From contig MNQT01000020.1 in the NCBI GenBank assembly GCA_001915575.1, positions 1 to 42,130 of the forward strand: 42,130 bases of DNA. The letters are read 5' to 3'. The notes below the pieces were generated by a model, which had not been told where the DNA came from, did not search any database, and worked only from the letters and a program-made list of their open reading frames with translations. Position 1 is the stretch's first letter; each line of letters starts with the position of its first letter. The position numbers and the translations under genes were made by a program. This DNA is from Bacteroides sp. CAG:1060_57_27 (lineage in GTDB: Bacteria; Bacteroidota; Bacteroidia; Bacteroidales; UBA932). This document shows positions 33,509 to 42,130 of the stretch, in pieces.

Positions 33509-35788
33509 ATGGATACCAACAAGAAAAGTTTTAGGGAAGAAGCCCTGGCCTACCACGCAGACGGCCGCCCGGGCAAGATAGAAGTGATCCCCACCAAGCC
33601 GTACAGCACGCAGAAAGACCTTTCGCTGGCCTATTCTCCCGGTGTGGCGGAACCCTGCCTCGAGATACAGAAGAATCCCGACGACGCCTACAGGTACACC
33701 GACAAGGGCAACCTCGTGGCCGTGATTTCCAACGGCACGGCCGTACTCGGCCTCGGCAACATCGGCGCGCAGGCCGGCAAGCCCGTCATGGAGGGCAAGG
33801 GATTCCTGTTCAAGACATTCGCCGACATCGACGTGTTCGACATCGAAGTCGACACCAGGGACACAGAGAAGTTCATCGAGACGGTCAAGAACATATCCGT
33901 GACCTTCGGAGGAATAAACCTCGAGGACATCAAGGCGCCCGAATGCTTCGTCATCGAGGAGAGGCTCCGCGAAGAGCTCTCTATTCCCGTGATGCACGAC
34001 GACCAGCACGGAACGGCGATAATCTCGGCCGCCGCGCTGCTGAACGCCCTCGAAATCGCGGGCAAGAAGATTTCGGAGGTCAAGGTTGTGGTGAACGGCG
34101 CCGGTGCCGCCGCCATATCCTGCGCCAAGCTCTACATCACCCTCGGTGTGGATCCCGCAAACATGATAATGTGCGACAGCAAGGGCGTGATTTCGAAGCG
34201 CCGCACAGACCTCAATCCGGCCAAGGCCTTCTTTGCGACAGCGCGCGAGGTCGACACCCTCTCCCAGGCCCTCGAAGGCGCCGACGTGTTCCTCGGCCTG
34301 TCCGTAGCCGACGTGCTGACGGCCGACATGGTCAAGAGCATGGCCGCGAACCCCATAGTGTTCGCCCTCGCCAACCCCAATCCCGAGATACGCTACGAAG
34401 TCGCGATGCAGGCCCGTCCCGACATAATTTTCGCCACGGGACGCTCCGACTATCCGAACCAGGTGAACAACCTGCTGGGCTTCCCCTACATATTCAGGGG
34501 CGCGCTCGACGTACGCGCCACGAAGATCAACGACGAAATGAAGATCGCCGCCGTGCTTGCCCTCGCGTCCCTTGCGAAGGAGCCCGTGCCCGACATCGTC
34601 GCCACGGCATACAACGACAACGACATATCGTTCGGACGCAAGTACCTTATCCCCAAGGCTCTCGACCCGAGGCTGATCACCCGCATTTCGATCGCGGTCG
34701 CCAAGGCCGCAATAGAATCAGGCGTGGCCCGCAAGGTCATAACCGACTGGGACGCCTACGCCCAGCAGCTCGAAAGCCGCATGGGACGCAACGACAAGCT
34801 GATGCGCACTATCCGTTCCATGGCATGCACCGCCAGCCCGAAACGCATCGTCTTCAGCGAGGGCGACAGCATCAACTCGCTCAGGGCGGCGATACACCTG
34901 CTCACGGACGGTGTTGCCACCCCTATACTCGTCGGCAGCCGCGAGAAGATACACGCCCTGCTCGAGAAGCACAACCTCTCGCTCGACGACAGCTACATAC
35001 TCGACTTCCGCAGCGATGCCGAGAAGGAGCGCCGCGCCCGCTACGCCGAGCTGCTGTATTCCAAGATGAGCCGCAAGGGTATCAACCGCGAGGAGGCCGG
35101 CAAATGCATGCTCCAGCGCAGCTGGTTCACCCTGATGATGATAGCCTCGGGAGACGCCGACACCACGCTGCTCGGGTACGGGCACAACTACATCGAGGCG
35201 CTCGACACGCTCCGCCAGGTATTCGGCCTCCCCGCCGACCGCAGGCTGGCCACGATGAGGATAGTCACGACCAAGCGCGGCCCCATGTTCTTCGCCGACA
35301 CGGCAGTCAATCCCTCGCCTACCGCCGAAGACCTCGTGGAGATTGCCCTGATGAGCGCGAAGACGGTGCGCGGATTCGGAATAGAGCCGGTAATCGCGAT
35401 GCTGTCGTCGTCCAACTTCGGAACCGACAACGGCACGCGCTCGCTCAAGGTGGCCAAGGCGGTCGAAGTCCTTCACGAGAAATATCCCGAGCTGCTTGTG
35501 GAGGGAGAGATGAAGGCCAACATAGCCCTCGACCGCGAGACCAGGGCGCGCCTCTACCCTTTCAACAAGCTGGGAGACCGCGAGGTGAACACTTTCATCT
35601 TCCCCAACCTCGCCGCGGCCAACATTTCCTACAAGCTGGTCGAGATGCTGGGCGGAGCGGAAGTCAACGGCCCGATACTTATGGGACTCGACTGCGCCAA
35701 CGTGCATCTCGTGCCTGAAAACGCAAGCACCCGCTCGCTCATCAACCTCGGCATGATAGCCGCGGTGGAGGCGAACCAGTCAAAATAG
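33509..35788 (+). CDS. maeB: NADP-dependent malic enzyme with phosphotransacetylase domain
   Basis: A 759-residue protein with the length and domain order of MaeB: malic N-terminal domain (about 15-150, SLAYSPGVAEPCLEI), NAD(P)-binding domain (about 160-400, VVVNGAGAAAISC), and a C-terminal phosphotransacetylase-like domain (about 430-755, KRIVFSEGDSINSLRAA). It converts malate to pyruvate and CO2 with NADP reduction. In MaeB the C-terminal domain is regulatory, sensing acetyl-CoA. It is a monocistronic gene whose last nine bases overlap the convergent DNA glycosylase gene. Confidence 0.95.
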   Translation: MDTNKKSFREEALAYHADGRPGKIEVIPTKPYSTQKDLSLAYSPGVAEPCLEIQKNPDDAYRYTDKGNLVAVISNGTAVLGLGNIGAQAGKPVMEGKGFLFKTFADIDVFDIEVDTRDTEKFIETVKNISVTFGGINLEDIKAPECFVIEERLREELSIPVMHDDQHGTAIISAAALLNALEIAGKKISEVKVVVNGAGAAAISCAKLYITLGVDPANMIMCDSKGVISKRRTDLNPAKAFFATAREVDTLSQALEGADVFLGLSVADVLTADMVKSMAANPIVFALANPNPEIRYEVAMQARPDIIFATGRSDYPNQVNNLLGFPYIFRGALDVRATKINDEMKIAAVLALASLAKEPVPDIVATAYNDNDISFGRKYLIPKALDPRLITRISIAVAKAAIESGVARKVITDWDAYAQQLESRMGRNDKLMRTIRSMACTASPKRIVFSEGDSINSLRAAIHLLTDGVATPILVGSREKIHALLEKHNLSLDDSYILDFRSDAEKERRARYAELLYSKMSRKGINREEAGKCMLQRSWFTLMMIASGDADTTLLGYGHNYIEALDTLRQVFGLPADRRLATMRIVTTKRGPMFFADTAVNPSPTAEDLVEIALMSAKTVRGFGIEPVIAMLSSSNFGTDNGTRSLKVAKAVEVLHEKYPELLVEGEMKANIALDRETRARLYPFNKLGDREVNTFIFPNLAAANISYKLVEMLGGAEVNGPILMGLDCANVHLVPENASTRSLINLGMIAAVEANQSK

Positions 35789-36313
35789 CGCGGACGCCCC
35801 TCTGAAGGCTTCCGCCCAGGCTTCCACAAGTCCCGCCAGCGTATAGCGCGCATTGGCGGGACTTGTGCTCGGTACAGGGCATATACGCATGGCGGCGATA
35901 CGGTGCCGCTCCCTTTCGGGAAGCCGCGAAAGATATCTCGAAAACGCTTCCTGCGCCGTCCGTCCGTTCAGCACCACCGTCCCGACCGAAGGGAAGCGCG
36001 CCAGAAGTCCGGCGATATCGTTGAAGCTGCCTCCCCTGATGTCGGCATCCATGCTCCCCGTGCGCCGTGCAGAGGCGTATACATCCCAGAGCAGGATTCC
36101 CGCCCGGGCAAGCATCCGCTTCTTCGCCTCGTAGCATGACGGCAGGGGTTCGCCGCACAGGGCGGCGAGCACCTTCCAGAAACGGTTGGAGGGATGTGCA
36201 TAGTATTCATCTTCTGCCAGAGACCTGTCGCCTGGCAGCGAACCGAGGACAAGCATCCGCGGGCTGTCGCAGAGCAGAGGCCCGAACCCCGACTTTTCAG
36301 ACATGTCTGCCAT
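35780..36313 (-). CDS. DNA-deoxyinosine glycosylase / uracil-DNA glycosylase family
   Basis: A 177-residue protein of the uracil-DNA glycosylase superfamily. Near the N-terminus LVLGSLPGDRSL is the family loop, YYAHPSNRFWKVL the catalytic/water-positioning region, VLNGRTAQEAF the central strand, and PSTSPANARYT the C-terminal DNA-contact loop. The LGSxPGxxSL and YYAHPxNxFW forms point to the deoxyinosine glycosylase (family 6) group, though G:T/U activity is possible. It overlaps the end of maeB tail to tail by 9 bp (35780-35788). It excises deaminated bases in base-excision repair. Confidence 0.82.
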   Translation of the reverse strand: MADMSEKSGFGPLLCDSPRMLVLGSLPGDRSLAEDEYYAHPSNRFWKVLAALCGEPLPSCYEAKKRMLARAGILLWDVYASARRTGSMDADIRGGSFNDIAGLLARFPSVGTVVLNGRTAQEAFSRYLSRLPERERHRIAAMRICPVPSTSPANARYTLAGLVEAWAEAFRGASALF

Positions 36314-36321
36314 GACGCGGC

Positions 36322-39300
36322 CTACCAGCCTCCTCCGAGAGCCTTATAGAGCGAAACCATGGCAAGATATTCGTCACGCACAGCCGTAAGATGCGATATC
36401 TGCGCGTCGAAATAGCGCCTCTGGGCGTCCAGCACGTCGAGATAGCTGATGACTCCGTTGATGTACTGGAGGCTCGCAAGCTGGTAGTATTTGAGCGAGG
36501 CGTTGAGCAGGTCGGACTGCATGTTGGTGTTCTCTATCGCCGAATTGAAGCTCACGGAAGCGTCGTACACCTCCTTGAAGGCGGACATCACCGCCTTCTC
36601 GTACTCCGCACGGCTGCGTTCGTATGCCTCTACGGCCGCCTTGAAGTTAGCCTTGTTGCGTCCGAAGTTGAAAAGCGGAGAGGCGAGGTTCCCGAGCGCA
36701 TAGTAGAAGGGCGAGCGGAGCAGTCCGCCGAAGTTGTCGTCCTCTAGTCCGCCGATGAGGTTGATGGTGAAACTGGGGAAGCGCTCCGCGTTGGCAACCC
36801 CGACGGCAGCCTCGGCGGCCCTGAGGTCGAGCTGTGCCTCGCGCAGGTCCGGCCTGCGCTCGAGCAGCGTGGACGGGACGCCTGCGGGCAGCCTGTCGCG
36901 GTATCTGAGCTGCACGAGAGATGTGCTGCGCCTTTCCATAGCCTTGGGATACGAACCGGAAAGGAACGCAAGTTCGCTCTCCTTGATTGCAATCCGGCGC
37001 TCCAGGTCAGGCACCAGCGAAGAAGCAGCTGCAAGCTCCACTATGGACTGCTGGTACGGGATCTCGTTCGTCAGTCCGCTCTGGAACCTGAGTTCCGCCT
37101 TGGCCACACCCTCCTCGCGGGTCTTTACCGTGGCCTTCACGACCGCCAGTTCCTCGTCGAGCGAGACGAGTTCGAAATAGCAGCGGGCCACCTCGGCGAT
37201 AAGGCTCATCTGTATGCCGCGCCGGGCCTCCACGCTCGCAAGGTACTCGGCAGAAGCCTCGCGGCTCGCGTAACTCAGGCGGCCCCACAGGTCGAGCTCC
37301 CAGTTCAGTTCGGCCTTGAGACCGATTTCGGGGTCGTTCGAAGCGGAACTGCCGTCGTAGTTGTTATACTCGTTGTCGGCACTTGCGGTTGCGGAAAGCG
37401 AGGGGAACCTCCTGGAGTTCTCTATCCTGAAGCGGTACTGGAGTTCCTGTATCCTGTGCGCGGCTATCTCCATGTCCTTGTTGTACTCCAGGGCATCCTC
37501 GATAATGCGGCTGAGGAGGGTGTCGCCGTATATCTCCGTCCACTCGAGGTCGGCAAGCGAGAGAGAATCCGTCATGACAGAGGCGTCGGGATACGATTCG
37601 GGCAGCCCGAGTTCCGGCCTGGTCACATACTTGGCTGTCGAGCAGGAGCCGAGCCCCGTCATCCCTGCAAACAGCAGCAGCACGGGAAGGGCCGATTTCG
37701 CCTTGCCCCTGAGCCTGCCAGCCAGCTTGCGGAGGTTCATCTTCCTGCGGGCAATCTCCTTGAACCTGTATATCCACACGAAGAAGAACGGCACGAACAG
37801 TATGCCGGCCGTGACGGCGACTATCATGCCGATGAACACGCCCGTACCTATGTTCTGGCGGCTCGCCGCTCCGGGGCCCGAGGCCATTACGAGGGGAAGC
37901 ATACCGAGTATGAACGCGAGCGAAGTCATCATGATAGGCCTGAAGCGCAGCTTCGCGGCGTCGGCGGCCGCCTGCACGGGATCCTCGCCCTTCTCGACAT
38001 TCTCCTTCGCGAACTCGACTATGAGTATCGCGTTCTTGGCCACCAGGCCGACCAGCATCACGAGTCCTATCTGGAAATAGATGTTGCTGTCGTATCCGAA
38101 CAGAAGCACGCCGAAATAGGCGCCGGCGATCGCTATCGGAAGCGACATCAGCACGGCCACGGGCACGCTCCAGCTCTCGTACAGGGCGGCGAGGAACAGG
38201 AACACGAACAGCACGCACAGGGCCAGCACCACGCCGGTCTTGCCGCCTTCCTTCTGCTCCTGATACGAAAGGCCGCTCCATTCTATATCCACGTTCGACG
38301 GCAGGTGCGTCCGGACTATCTGCTCGAGCGCGTCCATTGCCTGGCCGGAGCTGTAGCCCTGCGCCACCTCGGCGTTGATCATCGCGGCGTTGAACATGTT
38401 GAACCTCTTGACGGTTCCGGCTCCGGTGGTGTACGAGGTCGTTCCGAGCGCAGTCACGGGCACCATTGCGGAGTTCGCGCTCTTCACGAAGAAGAGGTTC
38501 AGGTTGTCCCGATGCGCACGGTAGGGTCCCTCGGCCTGCAGGTATACCCTGTAGACACGGTTGTACATGTTGAAGTCGTTGATATACACCGAGCCCGTGA
38601 AGGCCTTCAGGGTCGAGAATATGTCAGCAATGGGCACGCCGAGCAGCTGCGCCTTGTCCCTGTCGACATCGAAGTACAGCTGGGGTATGTCCTTCTGCAT
38701 CGCGCTGGAGACTCCGGAGAGTTCCTTGCACCTCGAGGCATAGTACACGAGAGTGTCGGCCGCGGCCTGCAGGGCCTCGTATGTGCAGTCTCCCCTCGCC
38801 TCGAGCGCCATCTGGATACCGCCGGAAGAACCGAGTCCGGGAATCACGGCCGGAGTGCTCGTATAGACCTTGGCCTCCGGATACAGGGAGAGCGAATCGG
38901 ACACGGTCTGCATTATCTTCGCTATGTCGCGCACCTTCCTCTCCTTCCAGGGCTTGAGCATTACCGTGAACTGCGCGTTGGCCTGGCTTGTACCGATCCT
39001 CGGGGAGGAGCCGACCACGCTCAGGACATTCTCAATGTCGTCCTGGCGCATGAAGAAGTCCATAGCCCTCTCGGAGACAGCCCTCGTGCGTTCGAGGGTC
39101 GCCCCGACCGGAAGTTCCAGCTCGACGGTGAAATAGCCCTGGTCCTCCGCGGGCAGGAAGCTCTGAGGTATGAGCCTCGCCATTATGAATATCCCGACGC
39201 ACACCACGCCGAAAGCGGCGAACATGCGCCTCGAATGGTGCAGGCAGGTACGCACGGCACCGGCATAGAAGCTGTTGCCCTTGCTGTACCACGACGATAT

Positions 39301-40836
39301 CTTCCTGAATATGAAGTTGCTTCCCCGTCCGTCGCCGGGACGCAGGAAAGTGGCGCACATCACGGGACTGAGGGTGAGCGCGACCACGGTCGAGATTATC
39401 ACGGACACGGCTATGGTCACGCTGAACTGCCTGAAAAGTTCGCCGGTGATGCCAGGCAGGAAACTTACCGGCACGAATACGGCGCAAAGCACCAGCGACA
39501 TGGCGACAAGGGCGTTGCCGATGCCGGCCATAGCCTTCTTGGTAGCCTCCTTGGGCCCGAGATGCTCCTCCTCCATTATACGGTCCACATTCTCGACGAC
39601 CACTATGGCGTCGTCGACCACTATACCTATGGCAAGCACGAGGGCGAGCAGCGTCATGGTGTTCAGCGTGAAGCCGAAGATGAGCATCACGCCGAAAGTT
39701 CCCACGAGGGAGATAGGCACGGCTATCGCCGGCACGAGCGTGGCCCTCCAGCTCTGGAGCGAGAGGAACACCACGAGGATTACGAGTATCAGCGCCTCGA
39801 AAAGCGTCTTGTAGACTTCATGGATCGACTCCGAGATGTAGTCCGTCATGTCGAAGGGGATGTCGTAGGTGATTCCGTCCGGGAAGCCCTCGCTGATTTC
39901 GGCCATGGTGGCCTTCACGTTGTCGGCCACCTCGACCGCATTCGCTCCGGGAAGCATCATTATGTTGATGACGGCCGCGTTCTCGCCGTCGATGCCGCTC
40001 TCGGTATTGTACGACTGCGCCTCGAGCGACACGCGGGCCACGTCCTTGAGCCTGATGAGCGTGCCGTCGTCACTCGCCCTGACCACGATGTTCTCGAACT
40101 CGCTCTCGCTCGAAAGCCTTCCGGTGGCGGTAATCGGAGTCGTGACATCCACATTCTCGATAGGCTGCTGGCCGAGCACTCCGGCCGCGGACTCGCGGTT
40201 CTGGTCGCGCAGCGCCTCCTGCAGGTCGCCCACGGTAAGCCCGAGGCTGGCGAGCTTGTCGGGCTGTACCCATATCTGCATCGCATAGTAGCGGCCGCCC
40301 ACGCTCTGCACGCGGCCCACTCCCGGGACGCGGCGCAGCATGTCCACGACATTCAGGGTCGCGTAGTTGCTGAGGTACACCTCGTCGAACTTGGGGTCGG
40401 ACGACTGGAGCGTAATGGTGAGCAGCCTGCTCGCAGCCTGTTTCTCTATGGATATGCCGTTCTGCACGACCTCCGAAGGAAGCCTGGACTCGGCCTCCTT
40501 GACCCTGTTCTGTATCTCTACTGCGGCAAGGTCGGGGTCGGTACTGCTGTCGAAGGTGACCGTGGCGGTAAAGGAGCCCGTGTTGGTATTGGTGGACTCC
40601 ATATACATCATGCCCGGAGTTCCGTTCAGCTCCTGTTCTATGGGAGTGGCGACCGCCTGCGACACGGCGAGCGCGCTCGCGCCGGGGTACGAGGCCGAAA
40701 TCCTCACCTGGGGCGGAACGACGTCGGGATACTGGTCTATGGGCAGCATGGTCAGCCCTATCAGGCCGACTATCACTATAAGCACCGATATGACCGTCGA
40801 GAAGACCGGCCTGTCTATGAAGAAATCCGATTTCAT
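36322..40836 (-). CDS. RND efflux permease fused in frame to outer-membrane factor
   Basis: One uninterrupted frame of 1504 codons. Residues 1 to about 1030 are a full HAE-1 permease: FFIDRPVFSTVISVLIV start, VVDDAIVVVENVDR with both TM4 aspartates (408/409), and GLVAKNAILIVEFA in TM10. From Met1033 (ATG at 37740-37738) a second protein begins: basic start MNLRKLAGRL, hydrophobic VLLLFAGMTGLGSC with a lipobox, then a complete 430-residue OprM/TolC-like domain with two OEP repeats. Permease and channel sit in different membranes. So either the chain is processed by signal peptidase II at Cys1064, or the channel is also translated from the internal ATG. The adaptor gene overlaps by ATGA. Confidence 0.9.
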   Translation of the reverse strand: MKSDFFIDRPVFSTVISVLIVIVGLIGLTMLPIDQYPDVVPPQVRISASYPGASALAVSQAVATPIEQELNGTPGMMYMESTNTNTGSFTATVTFDSSTDPDLAAVEIQNRVKEAESRLPSEVVQNGISIEKQAASRLLTITLQSSDPKFDEVYLSNYATLNVVDMLRRVPGVGRVQSVGGRYYAMQIWVQPDKLASLGLTVGDLQEALRDQNRESAAGVLGQQPIENVDVTTPITATGRLSSESEFENIVVRASDDGTLIRLKDVARVSLEAQSYNTESGIDGENAAVINIMMLPGANAVEVADNVKATMAEISEGFPDGITYDIPFDMTDYISESIHEVYKTLFEALILVILVVFLSLQSWRATLVPAIAVPISLVGTFGVMLIFGFTLNTMTLLALVLAIGIVVDDAIVVVENVDRIMEEEHLGPKEATKKAMAGIGNALVAMSLVLCAVFVPVSFLPGITGELFRQFSVTIAVSVIISTVVALTLSPVMCATFLRPGDGRGSNFIFRKISSWYSKGNSFYAGAVRTCLHHSRRMFAAFGVVCVGIFIMARLIPQSFLPAEDQGYFTVELELPVGATLERTRAVSERAMDFFMRQDDIENVLSVVGSSPRIGTSQANAQFTVMLKPWKERKVRDIAKIMQTVSDSLSLYPEAKVYTSTPAVIPGLGSSGGIQMALEARGDCTYEALQAAADTLVYYASRCKELSGVSSAMQKDIPQLYFDVDRDKAQLLGVPIADIFSTLKAFTGSVYINDFNMYNRVYRVYLQAEGPYRAHRDNLNLFFVKSANSAMVPVTALGTTSYTTGAGTVKRFNMFNAAMINAEVAQGYSSGQAMDALEQIVRTHLPSNVDIEWSGLSYQEQKEGGKTGVVLALCVLFVFLFLAALYESWSVPVAVLMSLPIAIAGAYFGVLLFGYDSNIYFQIGLVMLVGLVAKNAILIVEFAKENVEKGEDPVQAAADAAKLRFRPIMMTSLAFILGMLPLVMASGPGAASRQNIGTGVFIGMIVAVTAGILFVPFFFVWIYRFKEIARRKMNLRKLAGRLRGKAKSALPVLLLFAGMTGLGSCSTAKYVTRPELGLPESYPDASVMTDSLSLADLEWTEIYGDTLLSRIIEDALEYNKDMEIAAHRIQELQYRFRIENSRRFPSLSATASADNEYNNYDGSSASNDPEIGLKAELNWELDLWGRLSYASREASAEYLASVEARRGIQMSLIAEVARCYFELVSLDEELAVVKATVKTREEGVAKAELRFQSGLTNEIPYQQSIVELAAASSLVPDLERRIAIKESELAFLSGSYPKAMERRSTSLVQLRYRDRLPAGVPSTLLERRPDLREAQLDLRAAEAAVGVANAERFPSFTINLIGGLEDDNFGGLLRSPFYYALGNLASPLFNFGRNKANFKAAVEAYERSRAEYEKAVMSAFKEVYDASVSFNSAIENTNMQSDLLNASLKYYQLASLQYINGVISYLDVLDAQRRYFDAQISHLTAVRDEYLAMVSLYKALGGGW

Positions 40837-42014
40837 CCCTTGCGCGCCTTCATTCCGTGGATGAGCTTATGGTAGCCCTCCACCACTATCTCCTCGCCTG
40901 CGAGCAGGCCCCTCTGCACGATCGTGTTGTTGCCGGTCTCCGGCCCTATCTCGATGAACCTCTTCTCTACCCTGCCGTTGGGACGCAGCACGAAGATGTA
41001 GGAGCCTGTCTTCTCGACAGATATGGCCTTGGTGGGCACTACGACGGTGTTCTCCATGACATCGAGCAGCACCGTGACATTGGTGAACTGTCCTGGCAGC
41101 AGCTCGTGGTCGGGATTGGGCATCTTGGCCCTGACGGAGAATGTTCCGGACTTGGAGTCCACCTGCGGGTCGGCGAAGTCGACGAGTCCGCTGTAGGGAT
41201 ATACCGACTTGTCGGCAAGCGTTATCTTAACATACGGCGCCCAGCCTCTCGACGCATCCGCCTGACCGAGGTTGACATTCCTCGAGCGGCTGCGCTGATA
41301 GTCGAGGTCGGTCATCTTGAACTCGACGAAGACGGTGTCGCTCTTGACTATGGTCGCAAGCAGGGACTGGCCTCCGGGGCCCACGAGGGTGCCGATGTCG
41401 ACATAGCGCTCGCTTATGTAGCCGCTTATGGGAGAGCGGACGACGGTGTATCCCAGCGCGAGCTCGCTCTGCGCGAGGTCGGCCTCGCTCATCTGCACCT
41501 CCGCCTTCGCGGTCTCGTAGTTCGCTATCGCGTTGTCGAGGTCGAGCTGGCTCGCCGCCTGCTGCTCGTACAGGGGTCGTATCCTCTGCAGCGCACGCTC
41601 AGCCTGCAGGGCCAGGGCCTTGTTCTTCTCGAGCTGGGCCTTGTCCTTGTCGACTATCGACTGGTACTGCCGGGGGTCTATAATGAACAGCTTCTGGTTC
41701 TTCTCCACATACGAGCCTTCCTCGAAGAGCATGCTCTCGAGATAGCCCTCCACCCTGGCGCGGACCTCGACGAACTGCTGGGCGCGTATGTTGCCCGGGT
41801 ATTCGCCGTATACTTCGACATCCTGGGTCTGTACGGTCTGGGTCTGCACGACAGCCACGGCCTCCGGTTCGGGCCTGCGGTGCCTGAGGACAGTTATCAG
41901 GACGACGGCTGTGACGATGATTGCCGCGGCCGCTACCGCAGCGGCCTTTCCTATGCGCGAATATTTTCCGCCTGTGCGGAAAGTATCCGAGATGCGTTTA
42001 AAATCCAAATTCAT
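40833..42014 (-). CDS. RND efflux periplasmic adaptor (MFP), membrane-anchored
   Basis: From ATG 42014 the product is 393 residues. An N-terminal transmembrane helix (about residues 25-45, AAAVAAAAIIVTAVVLITVL) replaces the lipobox seen in the other adaptor. Lipoyl halves (VEVRARVEGYLESMLFEEGSYV and YTVVRSPISGYIS) flank the coiled-coil hairpin, followed by beta-barrel and proximal domains (LPGQFTNVTVLL, VVPTKAISV). It is the first gene of the second pump operon and couples by a 4-base overlap (40833-40836) to the permease-channel fusion. An open frame extends to 42059, but the conserved protein starts later. Confidence 0.88.
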   Translation of the reverse strand: MNLDFKRISDTFRTGGKYSRIGKAAAVAAAAIIVTAVVLITVLRHRRPEPEAVAVVQTQTVQTQDVEVYGEYPGNIRAQQFVEVRARVEGYLESMLFEEGSYVEKNQKLFIIDPRQYQSIVDKDKAQLEKNKALALQAERALQRIRPLYEQQAASQLDLDNAIANYETAKAEVQMSEADLAQSELALGYTVVRSPISGYISERYVDIGTLVGPGGQSLLATIVKSDTVFVEFKMTDLDYQRSRSRNVNLGQADASRGWAPYVKITLADKSVYPYSGLVDFADPQVDSKSGTFSVRAKMPNPDHELLPGQFTNVTVLLDVMENTVVVPTKAISVEKTGSYIFVLRPNGRVEKRFIEIGPETGNNTIVQRGLLAGEEIVVEGYHKLIHGMKARKG

Positions 42015-42130
42015 AAGCTTACAAATACTGCCGGTAGAGTCAACGAGCAAGTGCAACAAGAAGTAAAATTACAACAAAAGTTTAAAGAACTCGTCTTTCG
42101 GGGTTGAGAAATTGAGTTTTTCCCTTGGCC
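42015..42130 (-). promoter_or_regulatory. upstream region of the second pump operon
   Basis: AT-rich sequence at the window edge. No clean TAnnTTTG was found; on the - strand TAAACTTTTG (about 42086 to 42077) is the nearest approach, with two extra bases. No operator repeat or other gene is visible before the window ends. Confidence 0.25.

Noticed and set aside
37456..40875. Very long open frame (over 1100 codons) on the + strand opposite the RND-channel fusion
   Set aside because: It is a GC-rich antisense shadow of a clearly recognised permease; the translation is rich in His, Arg and Gly with no family resemblance.
1..42130. tRNA, rRNA, riboswitch, insertion sequence or integrase
   Set aside because: None recognised on either strand by reading; short intergenic spaces leave little room, but a covariance-model search was not possible here.

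Overview
The window looks like a chromosomal segment of a Bacteroidales bacterium, probably a gut Rikenellaceae/Alistipes-like lineage (inferred; there is no rRNA or tRNA to anchor taxonomy). Supporting signs are the high GC of the core genes, several -7 elements of the Bacteroidetes type TAnnTTTG, lipoprotein-type RND efflux components, a FucP-type sugar permease, a GH43 enzyme with discoidin domain, and an ECF sigma/anti-sigma pair with a TonB-plug-like secreted protein.

Layout. (1) 1-3280 is a lower-GC decayed strip: an apparently 5'-truncated DUF2075 P-loop NTPase, unrecognised DNA, one isolated CRISPR-type repeat, a broken C-terminal piece of a HipA-like kinase, and a 5'-truncated secreted-protein remnant, closed by a bidirectional terminator. 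(2) 3281-10421 (- strand) is a six-gene operon encoding import and oxidation of L-galactose: aldo/keto reductase (L-galactose dehydrogenase), lactonase, FucP-family permease, L-galactonate dehydrogenase, tagaturonate reductase and altronate dehydratase, ending at 2-keto-3-deoxygluconate. (3) Divergent from it, 10581-15587 (+) is a five-gene iron-sulfur flavoprotein operon of the heterodisulfide reductase / Qmo / DsrMK type: HdrC, HdrB, a minimal HdrA, a second HdrC and a membrane-anchored HdrDE-like fusion. This is the most biochemically open system here.

(4) 15653-21081 holds a GH43-like glycosidase, a small GH3 C-terminal remnant, a glutaredoxin-like protein, a secreted metallophosphoesterase and a CNNM/CorC membrane protein. 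(5) 21357-23449 is a lower-GC type II restriction-modification pair whose cytosine methyltransferase carries an N-terminal helix-turn-helix, followed by a Vsr endonuclease, a MutT-type Nudix hydrolase and a lipoprotein alpha/beta hydrolase. (6) 25788-27624 (-) is an ECF sigma, anti-sigma and plug-like protein operon.

(7) 27771-33398 (+) is a complete three-gene RND efflux pump. (8) 33509-35788 is maeB (malic enzyme plus phosphotransacetylase domain), overlapping a convergent deoxyinosine-type DNA glycosylase. (9) 36322-42014 (-) is a second RND pump in which permease and outer-membrane factor form one uninterrupted frame of 1504 codons, preceded by its adaptor. Both pumps are structurally complete tripartite systems. 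No transposase, integrase, cas gene or CRISPR array was seen.
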